Assembly: GCA_016288775.1 (NCBI GenBank)
Contig: JAEELG010000078.1
Location: 1 to 64,000 of the forward strand
Length of the DNA stretch: 64,000 nt
Source: Bacteroidales bacterium
Lineage (GTDB): Bacteria; Bacteroidota; Bacteroidia; Bacteroidales; UBA932
Direction of reading: 5' to 3'
In this document: in pieces, positions 50,882 through 58,740 of the stretch
Layout of the letters: the number at the start of each line of letters is the position of its first letter
Position numbering within the stretch: the first letter of the stretch is position 1
Program-made: the position numbers and the translations under genes
Notes under the pieces: generated by a model
Told to the model about the DNA's origin: nothing
Databases searched by the model: none
The model's input: the letters and a program-made list of their open reading frames with translations, nothing else

Positions 50882-52145
50882 TCCTGTCGAAGCCCGTATA
50901 AGGACGGAGGATCTCGGGGATGATTATTCCCTCCGGGGTCTGGTTGTCCTCAAGCAGAGCGGCCACGACGCGCGGAAGTGCCAGCGAACTGCCGTTCAGC
51001 GTGTGCGCAAGCTGCGTCTTGCCCTCCGCATCGCGGTAGCGGCAGTGCAGACGGTTGCTCTGGTAGGTTTCGAAATTGCTCACGGAGCTGATCTCGAGCC
51101 AGCGGCCCTGGGCGGCGCTCCAAAGCTCGAAATCGTAGGTGATTGCGGAAGTGAAGGACATGTCGCCGCCGCAGAGGCGCAGGATCCTGTACCTCAGGCC
51201 GAGCTTGTTGACAATGCCTTCGACGTGGGCCACCATCTCGTCAAGCGCCTTGTAGCTGTCTTCGGGCTTCTCCACGCGCACTATCTCCACCTTGTCGAAC
51301 TGGTGCAGGCGGTTCAGGCCACGCACGTCCTTGCCGTACGAACCGGCCTCGCGGCGGAAGCACGGAGTGTATGCGGTAAGGCGCTGGGGAATCTGGTCTG
51401 CTGCCAGGATGACGTCGCGGAAAATGTTGGTCACAGGCACCTCGGCTGTGGGAACCAGATAGAAATCGTCCACCTCGGCGTGATACATCTGGCCTTCCTT
51501 GTCGGGCAGCTGGCCGGTACCGAATCCGGAATCGCGGTTCACCACCACGGGCGGCTCAACCTCCTTGTATCCGGCTGCGGTGTTGCAGTCGAGGAAGAAA
51601 TTGATCAGAGCCCTCTGGAGCTTTGCGCCCTTACCCTTGTAAACGGGGAATCCGGCGCCGGTGATCTTCACTCCCAGGTCGAAATCTATGATGTCGTACT
51701 TCTTCGCGAGCTCCCAGTGGGGCAGCGCACCTTCGGGCAGATTCACCTCGGGGCCACCCATCTTCACGACCTCGTTGTCCTCGGCGCCCTTGCCGGGCTT
51801 GACCAGGGAACAAGGCACGTTGGGCATGAGCACAAGGTTGTTCTCCATCTCGGCGGCGGCTTCGTCCATGCGGGCGAGGAGTTCGCCGGAGCGGGCCTTC
51901 AGTTCGGCCACGGCGGCCTTGGCCTTCTCGGCCTCGTCGCGCAGGCCCTGCTTCATCAGGGCGCCGATCTCGGCAGCCTTCTGCTTCTGCTGGGCGAGCA
52001 GGGCGTCGCTCTCAACCTGGAAACTGCGGCGCATGCGGTCCAGTTCGAGCACCTTGTCGACTATAGGCTGAGCGTCGAAATTCTTGATTTTCAATTTCTC
52101 GACAACCGCCTGAGGGTCGTCGCGAAGCATCTTGAGTGTCAACAT
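50874..52145 (-). CDS. serS: Seryl-tRNA synthetase
   Basis: This class II synthetase charges tRNA-Ser and, if present, tRNA-Sec. The 423 residues are standard. An N-terminal coiled-coil arm lies at about 25-100 (DALLAQQKQKAAEIGALMKQ). Motif 2 is in CFRREAGSYGKDVRGLNRLH, and the class II core includes GRWLEISSVSNFETYQSNR. Motif 3 is in LNGSSLALPRVVAALLEDNQ. It is transcribed leftwards with ruvC and separated from rpmA by a strong terminator. Confidence 0.97.
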   Translation of the reverse strand: MLTLKMLRDDPQAVVEKLKIKNFDAQPIVDKVLELDRMRRSFQVESDALLAQQKQKAAEIGALMKQGLRDEAEKAKAAVAELKARSGELLARMDEAAAEMENNLVLMPNVPCSLVKPGKGAEDNEVVKMGGPEVNLPEGALPHWELAKKYDIIDFDLGVKITGAGFPVYKGKGAKLQRALINFFLDCNTAAGYKEVEPPVVVNRDSGFGTGQLPDKEGQMYHAEVDDFYLVPTAEVPVTNIFRDVILAADQIPQRLTAYTPCFRREAGSYGKDVRGLNRLHQFDKVEIVRVEKPEDSYKALDEMVAHVEGIVNKLGLRYRILRLCGGDMSFTSAITYDFELWSAAQGRWLEISSVSNFETYQSNRLHCRYRDAEGKTQLAHTLNGSSLALPRVVAALLEDNQTPEGIIIPEILRPYTGFDRID

Positions 52146-52165
52146 AACTGCTTAAAATTAAAAAA

Positions 52166-52197
52166 TGACCCGCACTGCGATCCCGAAGTGCAAGTCA
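52166..52197 (-). terminator. Intrinsic terminator of rplU-rpmA
   Basis: TGACTTGCACT and AGTGCGGGTCA (minus strand) form an 11-bp stem with two G-U pairs and a 10-base loop, followed by TTTTTTAATTTT. It lies 24 bases past the rpmA stop. Confidence 0.85.
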
Positions 52198-52220
52198 TTC
52201 ATTCCATAATACCTTCGAGA

Positions 52221-52481
52221 TTAGTTCTCAAAAGGGACAACGGACACGTAGGATTTGTCGTTCCTCTTGCGAGTGAACTTCACCGTGCCGTCGATAAGGG
52301 CGTACAGAGTGTGGTCCTTGCCCATGCCAACGTTGACCGAAGGATTGTGGACAGTGCCCCTCTGGCGGACAATAATGTTGCCGGCCTTTACGACCTCGCC
52401 GCCGAATTTCTTGAGACCCAGGCGCTTGCTCTGTGACTCACGACCGTTCTTGGAACTGGATTGACCTTTCTTGTGTGCCAT
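52221..52481 (-). CDS. rpmA: 50S ribosomal protein L27
   Basis: L27 lies near the peptidyl-transferase centre of the 50S subunit. The 86 residues start [19 protein letters not shown] directly, with no N-terminal extension of the kind cleaved in some Firmicutes. [20 protein letters not shown] is the family core. It lies 5 bases after rplU, the usual L21-L27 pair. Confidence 0.97.
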   Translation of the reverse strand: MAHKKGQSSSKNGRESQSKRLGLKKFGGEVVKAGNIIVRQRGTVHNPSVNVGMGKDHTLYALIDGTVKFTRKRNDKSYVSVVPFEN

Positions 52482-52486
52482 AATTC

Positions 52487-52798
52487 TTAAGCGATTGCGT
52501 TGATTTTAATCTTGGTAAGTTTCTGACGATGGCCGTTCAGCTTCTGGAAGCCCTTGCGGCGGATCTTCTTGAAAACGAGGACCTTGTCGGCCTTCGCATC
52601 GTCATCGAGAACGGTAGCCTTCACAATGGCTCCCTCAACATACGGAGTACCGACCTTCACGGCCTCGCCGTCGGCGACGAGAAGCACCTTGTCGAACTCT
52701 ACGTCAGCACCTTTGGCGTCGGCAAGCCTCTGCACAAAGATTTCGTTGCCAGCTTCAACCTTGAACTGCTGGCCTGCAATGTCTACGATTGCGTACAT
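52487..52798 (-). CDS. rplU: 50S ribosomal protein L21
   Basis: L21 binds 23S rRNA. The 103 residues begin [20 protein letters not shown], and the basic signature [16 protein letters not shown] is near the end. The ATG at 52798 overlaps the TGA of a 24-codon leader ORF (TGATG). The ORF track begins one codon earlier at a TTG. Together with rpmA it forms an operon with the promoter at 52885-52892. Confidence 0.97.
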   Translation of the reverse strand: MYAIVDIAGQQFKVEAGNEIFVQRLADAKGADVEFDKVLLVADGEAVKVGTPYVEGAIVKATVLDDDAKADKVLVFKKIRRKGFQKLNGHRQKLTKIKINAIA

Positions 52799-52872
52799 CA
52801 AACAAACTTTTTAAGTGTTTGGGCCGTAAGCGTCTGCGCGTCATGGCAGCTCTTCACATGCTCAACGGTCAT
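52798..52872 (-). CDS. 24-codon leader ORF coupled to rplU
   Basis: On the minus strand an ATG 12 bases after the -7 motif opens MTVEHVKSCHDAQTLTAQTL, then KKFV and TGA, whose last A is the first base of the rplU ATG. Translation of this ORF would deliver ribosomes to rplU by coupling. It is too short to class by similarity, and it could be chance in a short leader. Confidence 0.45.
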   Translation of the reverse strand: MTVEHVKSCHDAQTLTAQTLKKFV

Positions 52873-52884
52873 AAAAACGGACCG

Positions 52885-52892
52885 CAAAGATA
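52885..52892 (-). promoter_or_regulatory. -7 promoter motif TAtcTTTG for rplU-rpmA
   Basis: TATCTTTG on the minus strand is followed by CGGTCC. The predicted leader, of about 80 bases, contains the 24-codon ORF. Confidence 0.65.
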
Positions 52893-52970
52893 GCAATTAT
52901 TATTGATTCTGCAAATATTTGCTTGTTTCAAAATTGTTTAGCATATTTGCGAAACAAAAATGTTTCCAAA

Positions 52971-54122
52971 ATGGACACTCCCTTTGTCTTCAACAAGCCC
53001 GTAACGGGGCGGTACTTCATTGGAAGGAAAGCCGACGTCACCATTCTCTCGAACCTCCTCCGCGACGGCGAAAACGTCGTGATGTACGAGCCCCCCAAGG
53101 CCGGAAAGGACTCCCTGCTGCAGCAGGCATTCTTCGACATGAAGCTGTCGCTCAGGCAGTTCCGCATCGTGAGCCTGTCGCTGCTGAACGTCCGCACCGT
53201 GGCCGACTTCTGCATGAAACTTGGGTCCGCCGTCATCAAACTGTACGGTACAACCACCGACGACTACGCGCGCCTGGTTTCCGAGCAGCTTCCGGGCTCG
53301 CACTTCGTGTTCGACGAGCAGGTCTACCAGACCACCGAGCGCATACTCTCGCTCGGCTGGGACATCGATGACGACGACATCCGCGCCATCCTCACCCTCC
53401 CCTACCGCATCGCCCGCACCGACGGGCGCAAACTCTTCGTCTGCATCGACGACTTCCACAATGTGATGCTCACCGAAGACGGAGACCGTATCTGCAACCT
53501 GATGCAGGAGGTGTTCAAGGCGCGCACCGCCGAAGACAGGGCGTCCGGCTGCTATGTGCTCTACGGCTCGCACGTGAATGCGATGAAGGAGATATTCGAG
53601 CACAGGCACTTCTTCCACAGGCAGATCGAGCGCGTAAGGCTCAGCGAGATAGACGAAAAAGACATTGCCGACGCCGTCAACAAGGGATTCCTCTCGAGCG
53701 GCAAGGTGATAGACAGGAGCCTGATGCTTGGTGCGTGCAAGCTGTTCAATTGCAACGTCTACTATATCAATTGCTTCGCCTCCATCTGCGACTCGCTGTC
53801 GAAGGGATACATGATGGAGCCGGTGCTCACCGAGGCCCTGACCAATATGCTGGCCATCCACGAACCGCGGTTCAAGGCAATAATGTCGGACCTTACCACC
53901 TTCCAGGTATGCCTGCTTCGCGCCGTCGTGGACGGACACACCAAGTTCAGCAGCGCCGAGGTCATACACCGTTACGACCTCAATTCATCGGCCAACGTAC
54001 GCCGTCTGAAGGATGCGCTGTGCAAGAAGGAGATCATCACCTTCGACGATGAGGAAAATCCCCACATCATCGATCCCCTTTTCGAATACTGGGTAACAAA
54101 GTATTATTTCGGCATTAAATAG
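52971..54122 (+). CDS. AAA/STAND-like ATPase with variant P-loop
   Basis: This 383-residue cytoplasmic protein resembles the Bacteroidales AAA ATPases of the archaeal-ATPase (STAND-like) kind. The nucleotide loop is EPPKAGKDSLLQQ near 42, where Asp replaces the usual Thr/Ser after GK. Walker B is KLFVCIDDFHNV near 155. SGCYVLYGSHVNAMKEIFEH is a sensor-like strand, and a C-terminal winged-helix-like region ends FEYWVTKYYFGIK. The start MDTPFVFNKPVTG matches relatives. The role is unknown. It is divergent from rplU and ends 31 bases before the small peptide gene. Confidence 0.75.
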   Translation: MDTPFVFNKPVTGRYFIGRKADVTILSNLLRDGENVVMYEPPKAGKDSLLQQAFFDMKLSLRQFRIVSLSLLNVRTVADFCMKLGSAVIKLYGTTTDDYARLVSEQLPGSHFVFDEQVYQTTERILSLGWDIDDDDIRAILTLPYRIARTDGRKLFVCIDDFHNVMLTEDGDRICNLMQEVFKARTAEDRASGCYVLYGSHVNAMKEIFEHRHFFHRQIERVRLSEIDEKDIADAVNKGFLSSGKVIDRSLMLGACKLFNCNVYYINCFASICDSLSKGYMMEPVLTEALTNMLAIHEPRFKAIMSDLTTFQVCLLRAVVDGHTKFSSAEVIHRYDLNSSANVRRLKDALCKKEIITFDDEENPHIIDPLFEYWVTKYYFGIK

Positions 54123-54153
54123 CCGGACTTTTTTAGTATATTGCATTCCGCTT

Positions 54154-54276
54154 ATGGATAAATACATACACCCCGAGACCTGTTTTGAGGCGCTGGAGTT
54201 GCCGCAGCTCCTGTGCGACAGCATGACAGGTTCTTCCATAGAAGATTTCACCGATGCGGAAGAAATCGAATGGTAG
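54154..54276 (+). CDS. 40-residue acidic peptide gene at the head of the peptidase cluster
   Basis: ATG at 54154 opens MDKYIHPETCFEALELPQLL and ends in an acidic tail, DFTDAEEIEW. It is below the ORF-track cutoff. The pattern (K-Y-x-x-P start, central hydrophobic patch, Ser/Gly stretch, acidic end) is that of small uncharacterised Bacteroidales proteins often found beside surface lipoprotein genes. It has no signal peptide. The next gene starts one base after its stop. A degenerate -7 box (TATATTGC) precedes it. Confidence 0.6.
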   Translation: MDKYIHPETCFEALELPQLLCDSMTGSSIEDFTDAEEIEW

Positions 54277-54277
54277 C

Positions 54278-56677
54278 ATGAAAAAGAACTTGTTTATTCT
54301 GCTTGCGGCGGCAGCGGCGGCCGTCGCCTGTTCAGAAAGGGTTTTCCCGGAGGAAAGCCCCGTCACCGGCGTACCCGCACGGTTCCAGATCAATGAAATG
54401 GACACCAGGACGCTCCTTACCGACAACTACCGCATCTGCTGGGAAGCCGGGAAGGACGAAGTGTCCGTTTTCGCAAAGACCGACAACTGCCGGTTCTCCG
54501 TCACCACCGGCGGCGACGGCAGCTTCTGGCTTTACGGCACGCTGTCACAGGTAACCTCGAGGTACTATGCCCTTTATCCATACGACCCCGACGCCACCAA
54601 TTCCACGGGATGCATCACGACCACTCTGCCTTCGGAGCAGAAAGCCATTCCCAACCAGTTCAGCAATATCGTTGCGGTAGCCTCGACTACGGAGACCGAA
54701 CTCCGCTTCCAGAACTGCGTCACCCTTGTGGAGGTCAACCTTGCATCTGCAGGAGTGAACAGGATATCGTTCCGGGGCAACAACGGAGAGCTCGTGGCAG
54801 GCCGCATCCGTATGAGCGTGCCTTCCAAGCCCGAGGAGAGCGTCCCCGATCCTGTGATCGTATCCGGGGTCAAGGAAGTCAGCATCTCCAACGGTGGCAA
54901 CGAACTGGCACCCGGCACATATTATATGGCCATTGCGCCCCAGACTTTCAGCAAGGGCGTCACCGTCACCATGAGCGGCGCCGGCGGCTATTCGGAGAAG
55001 ACAACGGCGAAGGCTGTCACCGCGAGCCGCAGCAAGCGCCTCAAGACCGGAGCCCTCTCTCCCACACTCACGCCTAACGACGGAGATTTCTTTATTGAAT
55101 GGAACGACGGAGATGATTCCGGCACGGTCTATCCCGGCGAACCGAAGACGCTCTATTACTCTTACTCGGGTCACAACTCGCTGACTTTCAACGTCCACAG
55201 TTCCTCTACCGTTACCGTGACCGACGACGGGAGCGGAACGATTGAGACTAACGGCAGCAAAACGGTATACAAGCTGTCGCCTGTTCCCGGCAGCGGCGGC
55301 GACAACGCCAACAACTCACGCCTTCGCACCGCATCCCGCGGCAGCAAGGACTCCCCCGTAGACCTTTCCACCGACAACAACAACCTGTTCGGAGCGTCGC
55401 TCAGCGGCGTTAACACCGCCAACTGCTACGTAGTTCGCGCGCCCGGCTGGTATTCCTTCCCGCTGGTGTACGGAAACGCCATAAAGAACGGTTCCGCCAA
55501 CACCAGGGCCTATGCCCCCTCCGTCAGCGGTTCCACCGCCCTAACCCCCTTCGTCAAGGCCGACGGAAGCGGTATTACAAGCCCCTACATCAACGCTTCC
55601 GGAAGCAAGGCCGTGAGCGCCCGGATCGAGTGGCAGGACGCCCCCGGACTCGTTGCCGACGGAGTGACGCTGGTGACCGCAGGCGGCAGCGGCGACAGGA
55701 TAGTGTTCAACGTGCCCGAAGCTACCATCCGCGAAGGCAACGCCGTCATCAGCGCACTGGATGCATCCGGCGGCGTGGTATGGAGCTGGCATATCTGGGT
55801 TTGCGGCGCTTCCGACAGCGACCTGCAGCCTGTTACCGTAACCAACAAGGCCGGAAACACCTACAAGTTCACGAAGCTGAATGTGGGATGGGTTGCGCCT
55901 TACAACAACCTGCAGTACCAGCAGCGCGAGGTAACGCTGAGCTTTACCCAGCAGGGCGGCAAATCTATAGAATTCAAGCTTTTGCAAGCAGGAGCAAGCT
56001 ATTCCAACGTCATAGGCTACTGCCCCTTCTACCAGTGGGGCCGCAAGGACCCGTTCGCCGCAAGCGACGGCACGCCAAACGAAGACCCCATGGCGGAATG
56101 CGTAAAGAAGACATGGTACAAGACCTCCGGACGCGATACCACCGGGACCAGGGCCATGCGGCTTGGAACCAGCCTGGCCGCTTATATCAGTCACCCTGAT
56201 ATGTACAATATGGATTCCAACGGCGACAATACATACGCGAACCTCTGGAATGCCACGCAGGCCAAGTTCAGCTCAAGCAACACTTCCACCGAAAATGCGG
56301 CCGCCGTGGTCAAGACGGTTTATGATCCCTGTCCGGTGGGCACCTGCCTGCCGCCCGTAGGCGCATGGACAGCTTTCGCTTCCAACAATATCGACGGGGC
56401 GTTCAATTATGGATATGCCTTCTATGCCGGCCCGAACAAGACCGGAGGCACCACTTTCTATCCTGCCACAGGATCGATGTCCACCATGAACCTCACTTCC
56501 ACCAAGGTCGCAGCGTCACTCAGCAAGGTTGGAACCGGCTTCTCCTACTGGTCCGCCAACGCCAACAAAGAGTCGGCAGGCTTCAACCTGAACTGTTACA
56601 ACAAAGGCGCCCCTACCAGCAGCTACGGCAGCAACCGCCAGTACGTTTTCGCCATCAGACCCGCACTCGAACAATAG
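54278..56677 (+). CDS. Fimbrillin-like surface lipoprotein
   Basis: This 799-residue lipoprotein has the signal ILLAAAAAAVAC, with Cys at about 18. Residues 20-300 resemble fimbrillin/Mfa-type proteins (RYYALYPYDPDATNSTG; ELAPGTYYMAIAPQTF). A middle part contains further beta domains. Residues about 580-799 are a C-terminal module with NVIGYCPFYQWGRKDPFA and YDPCPVGTCLPPVGAWTAF, seen in many Bacteroidales fimbrillin-family lipoproteins. It is probably a surface structural or adhesive protein. It lies between the small peptide and the cysteine peptidase, with 1- and 2-base gaps. Confidence 0.78.
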   Translation: MKKNLFILLAAAAAAVACSERVFPEESPVTGVPARFQINEMDTRTLLTDNYRICWEAGKDEVSVFAKTDNCRFSVTTGGDGSFWLYGTLSQVTSRYYALYPYDPDATNSTGCITTTLPSEQKAIPNQFSNIVAVASTTETELRFQNCVTLVEVNLASAGVNRISFRGNNGELVAGRIRMSVPSKPEESVPDPVIVSGVKEVSISNGGNELAPGTYYMAIAPQTFSKGVTVTMSGAGGYSEKTTAKAVTASRSKRLKTGALSPTLTPNDGDFFIEWNDGDDSGTVYPGEPKTLYYSYSGHNSLTFNVHSSSTVTVTDDGSGTIETNGSKTVYKLSPVPGSGGDNANNSRLRTASRGSKDSPVDLSTDNNNLFGASLSGVNTANCYVVRAPGWYSFPLVYGNAIKNGSANTRAYAPSVSGSTALTPFVKADGSGITSPYINASGSKAVSARIEWQDAPGLVADGVTLVTAGGSGDRIVFNVPEATIREGNAVISALDASGGVVWSWHIWVCGASDSDLQPVTVTNKAGNTYKFTKLNVGWVAPYNNLQYQQREVTLSFTQQGGKSIEFKLLQAGASYSNVIGYCPFYQWGRKDPFAASDGTPNEDPMAECVKKTWYKTSGRDTTGTRAMRLGTSLAAYISHPDMYNMDSNGDNTYANLWNATQAKFSSSNTSTENAAAVVKTVYDPCPVGTCLPPVGAWTAFASNNIDGAFNYGYAFYAGPNKTGGTTFYPATGSMSTMNLTSTKVAASLSKVGTGFSYWSANANKESAGFNLNCYNKGAPTSSYGSNRQYVFAIRPALEQ

Positions 56678-56679
56678 AG

Positions 56680-58740
56680 ATGAAGAAATTATTCCTCGCA
56701 CTGCTGCTGATTGCAGCTCTTCCCTGCCAGGCACGCAATTCCGTGGCCGTGGTCGCCGACCGCGCCACATACGACGCATGTTCAGCGTCCATAGGCCGTT
56801 ACGCCGCCGCCATCAGGCAGCACGACGGCAAGAACGTTCTGGTGCTGGTGGCAGACTGGACTCCGGAGCGGCTGCGCGACACCCTTAAGTACCTGCACGC
56901 CAAGCGAAAGCTCGAAGGCGCCGTGCTGGTGGGCAATATCCCTGTGCCCATGATCAGGCGCGCGCATCATCTGGCCACGGCGTTCAAGATGGACCCCAGA
57001 ATGCCCGTCAAGCGCTCGTCCATTCCTTCCGACCGCTTCTACGACGACTTCGGACTGCGTTTCAGCTTTATCAGCAGCGACGGCCCCCTCTACTACTACA
57101 ATCTCCTGCCCGACGGCGACCAGCGGGTGCGCTGCGACATCTATACCGCACGCATAAAACCGTCCCGAACCGACCCCGAACACAGTTTCGAGGAACTGAT
57201 CTGCGAGTTCCTTGACAGAGCCGCAGCAGCCAAGGGCAGCAACGAAAAGCTGGACCGCGTGTTCTACTTCGGCGGGCACGGCAACAGCTCGGAGAGCATC
57301 AACGCCCGTATCGACGAAGAGCGTGCATACTACGAGCAGTTCGGTCTGAAGGAGCCCGAGGGGCAGGTACGGTTCCTGAACTTCGACGAGGAACGCTTCG
57401 TGCGCGAGAGGCTCAAGGCGGCCCTGGCATCGCCGGAAATCGATTTCGCTCACCTGCACACGCACGGCGCCGTGGGCACGCAGTACATCAGCAAGGAACC
57501 ATATACATTTATTGCAACCGAGCACATGGAACTGGCCAAAAAGTTCCTGCGCTCCAAGATGCGCGACGCCAAGGACAAGACCGCCGCGGCAGACAAACTG
57601 CAGAAAACCTACGACGTACCGGAGAGCTGGCTCGCCGGATGGGACGACCCCGAGGTGACCCGCAAGGATTCCCTCTTCTCAGCATCGGTCGACATTACCC
57701 TGAAGGACCTCGACGGATTCAAGTCCGGGGCCAAGGTAATCCTGCTCGACGCCTGCTTCAACGGTGCTTTCCTGCACGACGACTACGTTGCGGCCCGCTA
57801 CGCCTTCGGGCACGGCAGCCAGACCATGGCGGTGACCGCCAATACCGTAAACATCATCCAGGACCACTGGAAGAACGAACTTGCCGGAATGCTGGCCGCA
57901 GGCAGCTGCGTGGGCGAATGGGCCCGCAGGTACATGACCATCGAGTCGCACCTGTTCGGCGACCCCACCTACAGCTTCGTTTCGAGCGCTCCACGCAACC
58001 CCGACGTCACGCTGGGCGTCAAGATCAACAACGGCAGGTACAGTCCCTCTGTGTGCCTCGACCTGCTTCGCACCAAACCGTCGGTCAACCTGCGCCTGGA
58101 GGCGTTCTATTACATAATTCGCGAAGCCGCGGACATGGGCACGCTGAACGGAGCCATCCGTCTGGGGCTGAACGATTCCTACGAGATGATACGCCGCATG
58201 GCGGCAAACTACGCCGAGAAGAACGGCTCCCCTGAGCTGCTGGACGACATCGCGCGCCATTACCTCGATCCCCAGGAATCTTCCCGTGTTCGCATGCACC
58301 TTATGAACGCCCTTGCGCTCTACCCTGCCGACGACGTCGAAAAGGCCCTGCGCTCCGCATGGGGCGGCATCTGGCCGGCAAAGGATGATTTCGAAGCCGT
58401 CCTGGCCCGCATCTGCAACGGGATACGGAGCTCCGACACCGACATCGCAGCTCTCTCAGACCAGGCGGCCGACGCAAAGGAAAGGATGTTCACGATACGG
58501 CGCCAGCGCAACGCCTGTGTCCCTTCGGCAATAGAGCCGATGCTCGGGCTGCTTGCCAACGGGTCGGAAGACAACGGCCTGAGGCTCGCTGCGGCGGAAG
58601 CGCTTGGCTGGTACACACATTCCTGGCGCCGCCAGGAGGTGTATGACGCCCTTAAGAGCATGAAGCCGGACAACCCCGACATTGCAGATGAAGTTTACCG
58701 CAGCATAAGAAGGCTTGAAGACAATGCGCATACCCGCTAA
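56680..58740 (+). CDS. Secreted clan CD cysteine peptidase (gingipain/caspase fold) with HEAT-like tail
   Basis: This 686-residue exported protein has a signal peptide (LFLALLLIAALPCQA). The catalytic dyad of clan CD appears in order: His262 in AHLHTHGAVGTQ and Cys359 in VILLDACFNGAFLHD, each after a hydrophobic strand. FYFGGHGNSSE near 200 resembles the family as well. Residues about 450-680 are helical and HEAT-like (LRLEAFYYIIREAADMGTL; NGLRLAAAEALGWYTH). Gingipain (C25) and related enzymes cleave after Arg or Lys; specificity here is unknown. The start MKKLFLALL lies 2 bases after the fimbrillin-like stop, and the end overlaps the TonB gene by 17 bases. Confidence 0.8.
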   Translation: MKKLFLALLLIAALPCQARNSVAVVADRATYDACSASIGRYAAAIRQHDGKNVLVLVADWTPERLRDTLKYLHAKRKLEGAVLVGNIPVPMIRRAHHLATAFKMDPRMPVKRSSIPSDRFYDDFGLRFSFISSDGPLYYYNLLPDGDQRVRCDIYTARIKPSRTDPEHSFEELICEFLDRAAAAKGSNEKLDRVFYFGGHGNSSESINARIDEERAYYEQFGLKEPEGQVRFLNFDEERFVRERLKAALASPEIDFAHLHTHGAVGTQYISKEPYTFIATEHMELAKKFLRSKMRDAKDKTAAADKLQKTYDVPESWLAGWDDPEVTRKDSLFSASVDITLKDLDGFKSGAKVILLDACFNGAFLHDDYVAARYAFGHGSQTMAVTANTVNIIQDHWKNELAGMLAAGSCVGEWARRYMTIESHLFGDPTYSFVSSAPRNPDVTLGVKINNGRYSPSVCLDLLRTKPSVNLRLEAFYYIIREAADMGTLNGAIRLGLNDSYEMIRRMAANYAEKNGSPELLDDIARHYLDPQESSRVRMHLMNALALYPADDVEKALRSAWGGIWPAKDDFEAVLARICNGIRSSDTDIAALSDQAADAKERMFTIRRQRNACVPSAIEPMLGLLANGSEDNGLRLAAAEALGWYTHSWRRQEVYDALKSMKPDNPDIADEVYRSIRRLEDNAHTR

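Noticed and set aside
50745-52436. 563-residue plus-strand ORF spanning serS and rpmA
   Set aside because: Shadow of two convincing minus-strand genes; it also crosses their intergenic terminator.
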